A DNA stretch of 5,112 nucleotides from contig JAISKQ010000143.1 of assembly GCA_031260865.1 (NCBI GenBank), positions 1 to 5,112 of the forward strand, in the 5' to 3' direction. This DNA comes from Prevotella sp. (GTDB lineage: Bacteria > Bacteroidota > Bacteroidia > Bacteroidales > Dysgonomonadaceae). Shown piece after piece: positions 1 through 5,112 of the stretch; position 1 is the stretch's first letter, and each line of letters opens with the position of its first letter. Made by a program: the position numbers and the translations under genes. The notes under the pieces were generated by a model, which saw only the letters and a program-made list of their open reading frames with translations, did not search any database and had not been told where the DNA came from.

Positions 1-198
1 TTCAGTCAACAAGGAAAATTCAACGGAACGGCTACCATTTATGAAGTGAACGGCAAAGACATCAAAGATGAAAATTCCGCGAACAAACAATCTGTTAAAA
101 CAAATACTCAAACACAAAAAGTGAACGGCGAAAAAATGACTTACACTTTTCCGGCACATTCTTACACGATGATTACTATTCCAATAAGCGCGAAATGA
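1..198 (+). CDS. Alpha-L-arabinofuranosidase (GH51-like), C-terminal fragment
   Basis: Frame 1 is open from the window edge to TGA at 196-198 and encodes the last 65 residues of a protein whose 5' part lies outside. The tail reads as a small beta-sandwich: it contains IYEVNGKDIKDENS, a lysine/threonine/glutamine-rich strand, then MTYTFPAHSYTMITIPISAK. That pattern (a strand carrying 'NGKD.K.EN', then 'Y.FPAHS.T.I.IP' at the very end) is what I know from the C-terminal domain of Bacteroidota GH51 alpha-L-arabinofuranosidases, which remove terminal arabinose from arabinan, arabinoxylan or arabinogalactan. The catalytic barrel with its two glutamates is not in the window, so enzyme activity is inferred from the tail only. 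Another glycoside hydrolase with a similar C-terminal sandwich (for example GH43 or GH127 neighbours) is possible. The gene is convergent with the carrier gene that follows. Confidence 0.7.
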   Translation, partial: FSQQGKFNGTATIYEVNGKDIKDENSANKQSVKTNTQTQKVNGEKMTYTFPAHSYTMITIPISAK

Positions 199-204
199 TA
201 ATAG
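196..204 (+). other. Three consecutive in-frame stop codons
   Basis: The arabinofuranosidase-like frame ends TGA-TAA-TAG with no sense codon between them. One of each stop type is present. It would block read-through, but it may be chance in A/T-rich DNA. Confidence 0.9.
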
Positions 205-261
205 AAGTAAGAGAAACAAACCGTTTATATGATGAATCAATGAGAAACTTTTTCTGAATAG

Positions 262-315
262 GAGTAAACCGGCGAACCGCCTCCCCTACCCTTTCGCTCG
301 CGCGCCGGTTTTCTC
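262..315. terminator. Imperfect inverted repeat between convergent genes, possible bidirectional terminator
   Basis: AAACCGGCG at 266-274 pairs perfectly with CGCCGGTTT at 303-311. After one mismatch, GAG (262-264) can also pair with CTC (313-315). The 28-base loop is long and pyrimidine-rich (CTCCCCTACCCTTTCGCTCG). On the + strand the right arm runs into TTTTCTC, a short T-tract, which suits termination of the arabinofuranosidase-like gene. The - strand T-run is shorter. The arm overlaps the first bases of the stop codon (314-316) of the dicarboxylate carrier. Its location between two converging genes favours a terminator role, but the long loop and weak T-tract keep confidence moderate. Confidence 0.5.
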
Positions 316-1615
316 AATGCAGCAGCGTGATCAGCAGCAGACCTGTGCATACCGCGCCAAAGGTGGCGATCAATCCGGGCAACATAAACGAGTGATTGAC
401 AATCCATTTTCCGATGCGTGTCGTACCTGTGCGGTCAAAGTTGATGGCTGCCACCACCGTCGGGTAATTGGGAAGGAAAAAGTATCCGTTTACCGTCGGG
501 AAAAGCGCGATAAGCATCCAAGGCGATATGCCCAACACAATACCCAAAGGCATCAACGCGCGCACAGTCGCCGCTTGACTATAAAGCAGGATAGACATGA
601 CAAACAAGGCAATACCGAATATCCAAGGCATCGACGTCACAACACCTTCTATGGAAGCTTGCAATTGGCTCATATTCCCATTTATAAACGTATCGCCCAT
701 CCACGCTATACCAAAGATGGCGACCACCGCCTGCATCCCCGCCACAAAGACAGAACCTTGCGCCGCTTTAATCCCGTTCGTCCGGGTGAGAAGCAAAATA
801 AGGGCGGCGGCGGACAACATCAGTATCTCTATGATAACGGGCATATTCAAAGACTTCCCTCCTATTTGCCGCAGGCTCTCCATCGACCCGAAGAGAATAA
901 TCAACGCCGTAGCCAGTATAAATAAAAGGACAGAAAGCCCGGCTTTGCTTTTTATCTTAAGGTTGACGCGCGTTGACGGTTTGTCCTGATTAAACATCCC
1001 GATGTTGAGACGGCGCAGGTATTCGGGGTCTTCATGCAATTCTTTGCCCATCCGCATACTGAATAACACGCCTAACAAGATACCGACCAAAGTGGAAGGT
1101 ATTGTTATGATCAGAATGTCCAAAAGTGAAATATTAAATCCGCTCAACATACTTAATAAAGCGACCGTGGCCGCGGATATAGGGCTGGCTGTTATCGCCT
1201 GCTGGGAGGCTATCACGGCGATAGAGAGAGGACGTTCGGGGCGTATCTTCGTTTCCCTTGCCACTTCAGCTATGACAGGCAGTACCGAATAGGCGACATG
1301 CCCTGTTCCGGCGACGAATGTGAACAGATAGGTTATTATCGGGCTTAACAAGGTAATGCGTCGCGGATGCTCGCGCAGAAGTTTTTCGGCGAGGGAAACC
1401 ATCAAATCAAGTCCGCCCGCCGCCTGCATACATCCCGCTGCGGCGATGACCGCGACGATCATCAGCATGACGTCGATCGGCGGGGACGTCGGCTCCAACC
1501 CAAAACCAAAAACAAGGACGGCAAGCCCCAATCCGCCCATTACGCCCAAGCCGATGCCTTGAAGGCGCGCTCCGATAATGATAGCCACAAGGACAAACAA
1601 AAATTGTATTAACAT
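314..1615 (-). CDS. dcuB: Anaerobic C4-dicarboxylate transporter, DcuA/DcuB family
   Basis: Inner-membrane secondary carrier of 433 residues, the usual length for DcuA/DcuB (433-446 in E. coli). Family members exchange fumarate, malate or aspartate for succinate during anaerobic growth and fumarate respiration. Family blocks seen in order: the N-terminal helix with GARLQGIGLGVMGGLG (residues 15-30), PPIDVMLMIVAVIAAAG (45-61), QAAGGLDLM (64-72), GTGHVAYSVLPVI (103-115), IRPERPLSIAVIASQQA..ASPIS (124-147), YSQAATVRALMPLGI (345-359), and LPNYPTVVAAI..D.TGTTRIGKWIVNHSF (381-410). Around ten hydrophobic segments are visible, with a polar loop near residues 187-225. ATG at 1613-1615 fits the family N-terminus and no upstream alternative is better. 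No Shine-Dalgarno is seen. It is a single-gene unit, convergent with the gene before and divergent from the gene after. DcuA versus DcuB cannot be settled from sequence; dcuB is the name usually given in Bacteroidales. Confidence 0.93.
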   Translation of the reverse strand: MLIQFLFVLVAIIIGARLQGIGLGVMGGLGLAVLVFGFGLEPTSPPIDVMLMIVAVIAAAGCMQAAGGLDLMVSLAEKLLREHPRRITLLSPIITYLFTFVAGTGHVAYSVLPVIAEVARETKIRPERPLSIAVIASQQAITASPISAATVALLSMLSGFNISLLDILIITIPSTLVGILLGVLFSMRMGKELHEDPEYLRRLNIGMFNQDKPSTRVNLKIKSKAGLSVLLFILATALIILFGSMESLRQIGGKSLNMPVIIEILMLSAAALILLLTRTNGIKAAQGSVFVAGMQAVVAIFGIAWMGDTFINGNMSQLQASIEGVVTSMPWIFGIALFVMSILLYSQAATVRALMPLGIVLGISPWMLIALFPTVNGYFFLPNYPTVVAAINFDRTGTTRIGKWIVNHSFMLPGLIATFGAVCTGLLLITLLH

Positions 1616-1637
1616 ATAAGCCAGATAAATAATTATG

Positions 1638-1645
1638 CGAAGATA
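1638..1645 (-). promoter_or_regulatory. Possible -7 box of dcuB
   Basis: Read on the - strand this is TATCTTCG, one base away from the Bacteroidota -7 consensus TAnnTTTG, and it lies 22 bases upstream of the dcuB ATG. I see no convincing -33 TTTG at the expected distance, so this is only a candidate. Confidence 0.3.
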
Positions 1646-1748
1646 ATACTAATCCGCTAATTATCGTCTTGATAGGGTTAAATACAGTAAATCACCTCTC
1701 CCCTACCCCTCCTTTCAGTCAACAGCCCAAAGCCAATGGCTAATGAAG

Positions 1749-1765
1749 AAGCGTTTAAAACGCTT
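1749..1765. repeat. 17-bp palindrome, possible operator or small hairpin
   Basis: AAGCGTTT (1749-1756) and AAACGCTT (1758-1765) are exact reverse complements around a single A. As RNA it could only fold with a loop of about 7 bases on a 5-bp stem AAGCG/CGCTT. As DNA it has the symmetry of a dimeric-regulator site. It sits between the divergent starts, about 75 bases upstream of the + strand -7 box. No regulator can be assigned. Confidence 0.45.
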
Positions 1766-1838
1766 TATAGATTCGTATTTTCCTGAATAATACAGACAAA
1801 ATTCGACATCATTATTCCTTTCATTTGATATTTTTATT

Positions 1839-1846
1839 TATCTTTG
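1839..1846 (+). promoter_or_regulatory. Bacteroidota -7 promoter box of the 496-aa gene
   Basis: TATCTTTG is an exact match to TAnnTTTG, the -7 element recognised by the primary sigma factor of Bacteroidota. It lies 42 bases before the ATG at 1889, which would give a short A/T-rich leader of about 35 bases. A clear -33 TTTG about 20 bases upstream is not visible, so strength is uncertain. Confidence 0.6.
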
Positions 1847-1888
1847 ATTAACTAACTATTATTTTAAATCTATAAATAATTAAAACTC

Positions 1889-3379
1889 ATGAACAAAACT
1901 TGCATTTTTTCACTTATTATTTTTCTTCTTTTTTCAACAAGTATAACTGCTCAAAAAATAAAAACTAAAAAGGATATTATCTCGATAGATGATATGGAAG
2001 CCGCCCGAATTGAGAAAAGAGAGAATAAGAAAAGCAAAGAAAAGAGCATCGTCTTTTACAGTTTAAACAATAGTGATTCGATAGAGTTTCGCCACTACAC
2101 ATTAGCTCCACAAGAGATTTACTATGGAATACACACATCGTTATCACAAGATACCGCGGACATTAAACTCGAAATGCTCAGCTTCACATTTAATGAAGAA
2201 AAGGCTATAACCGAACTAATTGTCAAGCAATACAAATTTATAGACAAGGAAGGACTCCAAAGTAATAACATCAAGGAATATATAGCGAATCAAAAAGAAA
2301 AAGAAATTCCAAAAGCGCTTGCCAAAATAGCAGAGAACAAGGTTCTGGAAGAAAAGGTTAACGAGATGAAATTGGCAGTATCCAAAACAGACGAAATCAC
2401 ACAAGCCGGAAAAAGAATCGGCAAAATAGTAAATGCTCTAACAAGGTTTCGCCCGCAAGACAAAGACCCTATTATCATTCTGGATGAAAACAATAGAGAA
2501 ATCGCGCGTATAACAAGTGTAGATACATGGAATAAGACTATAGTAAAGACGTATGACAACGAAGAATTTACCTGTAAACCTCGAGCAGACTTTTCTTTGG
2601 ATGGTTTCAGATATGACTACCTGACATCGGTCGTCCGCGAATTAGCTAAAGGCGAATACTTGCCCGGACAAAATAATTCGTTCGATGTACAACAGAAGAT
2701 AAAGCTTCAGAAGGAAAGTATCGCCAAATCTGTTTTTAAATCCAAAACCATCGTTTACGGAGAACTTATACTCAAAAATTACGCGCCTCAATTCGGATTC
2801 TTCAAATGTCAGTTTAGGCAAACAGAGGAAGGAAATGTAAATGAATTCAAAAATACTCCGATGATTAACGAAGATAATTACAAGGGATTTGAAATAACTT
2901 ACTTCGATGAGCCTCGTAATAATGATGAAAATGGGTTGGATAAGATTGATTTCACGTCAGGGCGTATTATTCCGATAAAAGATTGCGATATCTTTATCAT
3001 CAGCGCTGTATATGATGAACAAGGGAATATGACCCGGGTGGAAGAAGGTTATGGACCAGTTGAATTTTCCGCGAGAAAATATGATGGACAAGTAAGCCTT
3101 ATACCACAAAAATATAACAAATTCAGCTTGATCTTAACTCCCAGAAATTATGTGACCCTATACCGTTCGTTGGATGTCTATATATTATCTATTAATGACG
3201 GGAAGAAAACAGCCATAGGTAAAGACGTATTTACAAAGAACGATTTGCTTGATTTCGCGAAGAACTATCCGAAAATGATACAGAAAATTGAAGAAGAGAA
3301 TAACTATCTAAATGGAGAAGAAGGGCTTAAACAATTTGCAAGAGATTTTGATAAAGCAGTTATAGACAGTCTTCATTAA
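1889..3379 (+). CDS. Exported protein of unknown function (496 aa)
   Basis: I do not recognise this family. The N-terminus MNKTCIFSLIIFLLFSTSITA has a lysine, a hydrophobic core and a probable signal peptidase I site before Q22 (A-Q is common in Bacteroidota), so the product is probably periplasmic or secreted. C5 lies before the core and is not a lipobox. The mature part starts with a very basic stretch (about 23-52), followed by a beta-rich part (53-115), a helical charged stretch likely to form a coiled coil (about 125-185, with KEKEIPKALAKIAENK), and a second beta-rich part (about 193-435) with SKTIVYGELILKNYAP, ITYFDEP and YDEQGN. The tail is acidic-helical (450-496). There is no further membrane span, LPxTG or recognisable type IX sorting domain. 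ATG at 1889 is supported by the signal peptide directly after it; no Shine-Dalgarno is seen. Codon and base use are more A/T-rich than in dcuB and rhaD. It forms its own unit between an exact -7 box and a strong terminator. Confidence 0.85.
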   Translation: MNKTCIFSLIIFLLFSTSITAQKIKTKKDIISIDDMEAARIEKRENKKSKEKSIVFYSLNNSDSIEFRHYTLAPQEIYYGIHTSLSQDTADIKLEMLSFTFNEEKAITELIVKQYKFIDKEGLQSNNIKEYIANQKEKEIPKALAKIAENKVLEEKVNEMKLAVSKTDEITQAGKRIGKIVNALTRFRPQDKDPIIILDENNREIARITSVDTWNKTIVKTYDNEEFTCKPRADFSLDGFRYDYLTSVVRELAKGEYLPGQNNSFDVQQKIKLQKESIAKSVFKSKTIVYGELILKNYAPQFGFFKCQFRQTEEGNVNEFKNTPMINEDNYKGFEITYFDEPRNNDENGLDKIDFTSGRIIPIKDCDIFIISAVYDEQGNMTRVEEGYGPVEFSARKYDGQVSLIPQKYNKFSLILTPRNYVTLYRSLDVYILSINDGKKTAIGKDVFTKNDLLDFAKNYPKMIQKIEEENNYLNGEEGLKQFARDFDKAVIDSLH

Positions 3380-3404
3380 AAACCACTAAAATTAAATGTC
3401 TTAT

Positions 3405-3437
3405 AAAAAGGGGAAAGCAAAAAACTTTCCCCTTTTT
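3405..3437. terminator. Symmetric bidirectional intrinsic terminator
   Basis: AAAAAGGGGAAAG (3405-3417) and CTTTCCCCTTTTT (3425-3437) form a perfect 13-bp stem with a 7-base loop (CAAAAAA). The A-run on one arm and T-run on the other give a U-tract in either direction. It lies 25 bases after the stop of the 496-aa gene and 48 bases after the stop of the convergent 190-aa gene, so it can serve both. Confidence 0.92.
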
Positions 3438-3485
3438 ATTTGTATTTCATTTATTTTAAGCGACTATATTGAAGGCAAGTCCTAT

Positions 3486-4058
3486 TTAAAACAATCCTCT
3501 GTTATCTTGGTTATATTTTTTTTGGAAATCATTTTTACTATGTTTTGCCTGAATATCATCGGATATTGGAAACCGCAAATAATAGTTAAACCAAACATCC
3601 GACACTTTAGACCCGTCCGGCGCTTTATTAATAATGAAAGCAGAAATGAAATATTTTTTATTTACTTCCGCCAACATTATTGAAAAAGAAGCGGAAGACT
3701 CTTGTGTCTTTTTAAATTCCACAGCCGCACACTCCTTGCCTTGGGCATCTTTAGTCACAAAAACAGTCCAATATCCGGTAAAGGCTTGACAGTTTCCCAT
3801 ATTTTCATCAATTTTAAGGATCTGAAATGTTCCATCATCATTAAATTCATAAACCTGATTCTCAACACATCTATCCCTCCCTAAACGATAATAGTCATCA
3901 AGTTCACCCATACCTTTAACTATTGGACGATAACAAAACTCTCGGTAGAACTGCCATTTGCCTATCAGGTTTTTGCGAACTTTTTCCAAATCAATTTTTG
4001 CGTTAGCCGGTAAACAAAAAATGAAACATAGCGCTGACAAGAAGATAATCTTTTTCAT
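3486..4058 (-). CDS. Exported lipocalin-like protein of unknown function (190 aa)
   Basis: The N-terminus MKKIIFLSALCFIFCLPANA is a typical signal peptide with a likely cleavage after A20 (ANA-K). C11 and C15 sit inside the hydrophobic core without a small residue at -1, so a lipoprotein is unlikely. The mature protein opens with a short helix and LIGKWQFY (31-38). A G-x-W at the first strand, followed by alternating strands such as QVYEFNDDGTFQILKI (68-83), GYWTVF (95-100), CAAVEFKK (110-117) and KYFISAFIINK (135-145), is the pattern of lipocalin-like (calycin) small beta-barrels common in Bacteroidota. Four cysteines remain after cleavage (C42, C64, C90, C110), so disulfides are possible. 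The C-terminus from about 167 is polar and probably disordered. Ligand and role are unknown. It is convergent with the 496-aa gene and shares its terminator; a partnership is possible but unproven. A/T-rich like that neighbour. Confidence 0.82.
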   Translation of the reverse strand: MKKIIFLSALCFIFCLPANAKIDLEKVRKNLIGKWQFYREFCYRPIVKGMGELDDYYRLGRDRCVENQVYEFNDDGTFQILKIDENMGNCQAFTGYWTVFVTKDAQGKECAAVEFKKTQESSASFSIMLAEVNKKYFISAFIINKAPDGSKVSDVWFNYYLRFPISDDIQAKHSKNDFQKKYNQDNRGLF

Positions 4059-4096
4059 ATGATAATAATTTTGATTTTAGTTGCCATATGGAACTC

Positions 4097-4144
4097 GCAT
4101 GATTTTTATTATCTTGGACTTTGGTGATTTGACAAAAATCATGC
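4097..4144 (-). repeat. 11-bp inverted repeat in the leader of the 190-aa gene
   Basis: GCATGATTTTT (4097-4107) and AAAAATCATGC (4134-4144) are exact reverse complements separated by 26 bases. If transcription starts near 4164 on the - strand, the stem-loop lies in the 5' untranslated leader, ending about 38 bases before the ATG at 4058. It could be a regulatory hairpin, a protein-binding site, or the relic of a small repeat element. The loop contains AAATCACCAAAGTCCAAG on the - strand, and no known riboswitch core was recognised. Confidence 0.55.
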
Positions 4145-4170
4145 TTCGTTTCTTAATCTTTTTTTTTGTG

Positions 4171-4201
4171 TAAATATATGAATTTACCAATACTTTTACA
4201 A
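4171..4201 (-). promoter_or_regulatory. Candidate promoter of the 190-aa gene
   Basis: On the - strand TTG (4201-4199) is followed after 20 bases by TATATTTA (4178-4171). The latter differs from TAnnTTTG by one base, and the spacing is in the usual Bacteroidota -33/-7 range. It would give a leader of about 105 bases that includes the 4097-4144 hairpin. Confidence 0.4.
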
Positions 4202-4213
4202 TATCTGTTTAAA

Positions 4214-4240
4214 AAGTAATGAGTAATAAGTAATGAGTAA
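4214..4240. repeat. Short direct repeat, AAGTAATGAGTAA twice
   Basis: The 13-base unit occurs exactly at 4214-4226 and 4228-4240, separated by one T (period 14). The same AGTAA/GAGTA vocabulary recurs around 4288-4305. Such degenerate microrepeats are familiar in intergenic DNA of Bacteroidales; no function is evident. Confidence 0.7.
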
Positions 4241-4259
4241 AATAAGGAGAAAGTTTTTG

Positions 4260-4285
4260 AGTTTACAAGCGTGCAAGTTTACAAG
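4260..4285. repeat. Short direct repeat, AGTTTACAAG twice
   Basis: The 10-base unit occurs at 4260-4269 and 4276-4285 (period 16), with GCAAG-like filler between. It adjoins the AGTAATGAGTAA repeat and probably belongs to the same degenerate intergenic repeat patch. Confidence 0.65.
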
Positions 4286-4388
4286 AAAAGTAAAGAGTAG
4301 TTAATAGTCAGTATTTTGTAATCTGTACTTTAAACTCAAAACTTGATAGAACTCTAGTAAACTTTTGTCATGTAGTCAGAAAATTTAA

Positions 4389-4412
4389 TTAGTTTCTTCA
4401 TTAAAAAACTAA
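4389..4412. repeat. Short inverted repeat upstream of the rhaD promoter
   Basis: TTAGTTT (4389-4395) and AAACTAA (4406-4412) are exact reverse complements spaced by 10 bases, ending 20 bases upstream of the rhaD -7 box. The position suits an activator or repressor site, but arms this short and A/T-rich can arise by chance. Confidence 0.3.
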
Positions 4413-4432
4413 AATATAAACATTATTTGCCT

Positions 4433-4440
4433 TATATTTG
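4433..4440 (+). promoter_or_regulatory. Bacteroidota -7 promoter box of rhaD
   Basis: TATATTTG is an exact TAnnTTTG match, 52 bases before the rhaD ATG, predicting a leader of about 45 bases. No TTTG or TTG is found about 20 bases further upstream, which would be consistent with an activator-dependent promoter, as expected for a rhamnose-induced gene; that dependence is inference. Confidence 0.55.
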
Positions 4441-4492
4441 GTCATTTATGCTGTGAGAATACTTTTATTATAAATTGTATAACCTAAAACGA

Positions 4493-5112
4493 ATGAAATC
4501 AATATTGGATAATCGCCCCGAACTGGCAAAACAAGTGGCGGATGTGGCTGAAGTCGCAGGGTATCTGTGGCAAAAAGGATGGGCGGAACGCAACGGGGGT
4601 AATATAACGATCAACATAACCGATGTGGTGGATGATGAAATAAGGAATCTAAAGCCGATAAGCGATGTGGTACAGATAGGAACGAAACTTCCCTATCTGA
4701 AAGGATGCTACTTCTTTTGCAAAGGCACGAACAAGCGTATGCGCGACCTCGCTCGCCTGCCGATGGAAAACGGGTCGGTAATCCGTATTCTCGACGATTG
4801 CGCCGGTTATGTCATCATTGCCGACAATCCCGTGAAACCGACGTCGGAACTGCCCTCGCACTTGTCGATGCACAATCTGTCAATCAGCAGAGGGAACGGT
4901 TATAAAGCCGCCTTGCACACACACCCTATCGACCTGATAGCGATGACGCATAATCGGGCGTTTCTCGAAAAAGATAAACTTACTTATTTGCTATGGAGCA
5001 TGATTCCCGAGACTCGCGCGTTTTGTCCTCGAGGACTGGGCATTATCCCTTATGCCATGCCCGGTTCGGTAGCGCTGGCAGAGGCTACCATAAAGGAGTT
5101 GGAAGAATACGA
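4493..5112 (+). CDS. rhaD: Rhamnulose-1-phosphate aldolase, N-terminal 206 codons (cut by window end)
   Basis: Class II zinc aldolase that cleaves L-rhamnulose 1-phosphate to dihydroxyacetone phosphate and L-lactaldehyde, the last step of cytoplasmic L-rhamnose catabolism. The frame is open from ATG at 4493 to the window edge. It shows VAEVAGYLWQKGWAERNGGNIT (18-39), with the class II aldolase GN-type phosphate-binding segment around residues 33-39. LPYLKGCYFFCKGTNKRMRDLA follows (66-87). PTSELPSH (116-123) carries E119, matching the catalytic glutamate (E117) of E. coli RhaD, and HTHP (142-145) supplies H142 and H144, matching zinc ligands H141 and H143. The strand MIPETRAFCPRGLGIIPY is intact near the end. 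The third zinc ligand, expected in the missing part, cannot be checked. Full family length is about 270 residues, so roughly three quarters is present. No Shine-Dalgarno precedes the ATG. It may open a rhamnose operon running to the right; nothing upstream belongs to the pathway. Confidence 0.95.
   Translation, partial: MKSILDNRPELAKQVADVAEVAGYLWQKGWAERNGGNITINITDVVDDEIRNLKPISDVVQIGTKLPYLKGCYFFCKGTNKRMRDLARLPMENGSVIRILDDCAGYVIIADNPVKPTSELPSHLSMHNLSISRGNGYKAALHTHPIDLIAMTHNRAFLEKDKLTYLLWSMIPETRAFCPRGLGIIPYAMPGSVALAEATIKELEEY

Larger units (their letters stand above)
1616..1888. other. Divergent intergenic region between dcuB and the 496-aa gene
   Basis: This 273-base region holds the upstream signals of both divergent genes. 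From left to right it has a candidate dcuB -7 box, a pyrimidine-rich patch at about 1695-1716 (CCTCTCCCCTACCCCTCC), a palindrome at 1749-1765, and the TATCTTTG box of the + strand gene. The pyrimidine patch shares CTCCCCTACCC (1698-1708) with 281-291 in the gap on the other side of dcuB. No ORF or RNA gene was recognised. Confidence 0.7.
4059..4492. other. A/T-rich intergenic region between the 190-aa gene and rhaD
   Basis: This 434-base stretch separates two divergent genes. From left to right it holds the hairpin leader of the 190-aa gene (4097-4144), a T9 run (4159-4167), a candidate - strand promoter (4171-4201), degenerate short direct repeats built on AGTAATGAGTAA and AGTTTACAAG (4214-4285), a 7-bp-arm inverted repeat (4389-4412) and the rhaD -7 box (4433-4440). 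No ORF of note and no recognised RNA gene. Confidence 0.75.

Noticed and set aside
317..925. 202-codon + strand open frame
   Set aside because: It is antisense to dcuB. Its product is extremely rich in Arg, His, Gln and Lys, as expected for the shadow of a membrane-protein gene.
1..1724. TTCAGTCAACA occurs at 1-11 and again at 1714-1724
   Set aside because: The first copy is inside coding sequence, similarity ends after 11 bases, and no target-site or element boundary accompanies it. Treated as chance.
1889..3379. Possible internal duplication (KSIVFYSL...HYTLAPQ versus SKTIVYGELILKNYAPQ)
   Set aside because: Only a few residues match and the spacing differs; too weak to claim.
3486..4058. 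Lipoprotein signal from LSALC or FIFC in the 190-aa protein
   Set aside because: No small residue (G/A/S) precedes either cysteine, while ANA-K fits signal peptidase I.
4214..4285. CRISPR-like array
   Set aside because: Units are 10-13 bases with 1-6 base gaps and only two copies each. No spacer-length regularity and no cas gene.
4649..4905. Short open frames on both strands within rhaD
   Set aside because: They overlap the strongly supported rhaD frame, have no promoter of their own and no recognisable protein features.

Overview
The window looks like chromosomal DNA of an anaerobic or facultative Bacteroidota, probably order Bacteroidales. Three things suggest this. RhaD and the Dcu-type carrier have the flavour of Bacteroides/Parabacteroides/Dysgonomonas relatives. 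There is no clear Shine-Dalgarno sequence before the four visible starts. Exact or near-exact TAnnTTTG (-7) promoter boxes lie upstream of the genes. Species cannot be named from sequence alone.

Layout, left to right. (1) 1-198, + strand: the last 65 codons of a gene that resembles the C-terminus of a GH51 alpha-L-arabinofuranosidase, ending in three in-frame stops. (2) 199-313: convergent gap with an imperfect inverted repeat that may terminate both neighbours. (3) 314-1615, - strand: complete anaerobic C4-dicarboxylate carrier of the DcuA/DcuB family. (4) 1616-1888: divergent intergenic region with a 17-bp palindrome and a good Bacteroidota promoter for the next gene. (5) 1889-3379, + strand: 496-residue exported protein of unknown function. 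(6) 3405-3437: perfect 13-bp symmetric hairpin acting as terminator for the two convergent unknown genes. (7) 3486-4058, - strand: 190-residue exported protein with a lipocalin-like GKW start. (8) 4059-4492: 434-bp A/T-rich intergenic region with a long 5'-leader hairpin, degenerate short direct repeats and the rhaD promoter. (9) 4493-5112, + strand: first 206 codons of rhamnulose-1-phosphate aldolase (rhaD), cut by the window end.

The recognisable genes fit an anaerobic plant-polysaccharide fermenter: arabinose release from arabinan or arabinoxylan, L-rhamnose catabolism, and C4-dicarboxylate (fumarate/succinate/aspartate) exchange. They are separate transcription units, so a shared pathway is inference. 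The two exported unknowns between dcu and rhaD are visibly more A/T-rich than the flanking metabolic genes and form a self-contained convergent pair, so they may be a lineage-specific insertion. I saw no CRISPR array, tRNA, rRNA, transposase or phage gene, and no clear novel defence or mobile system. The least explained items are the two secreted proteins and the hairpin leader of the smaller one.
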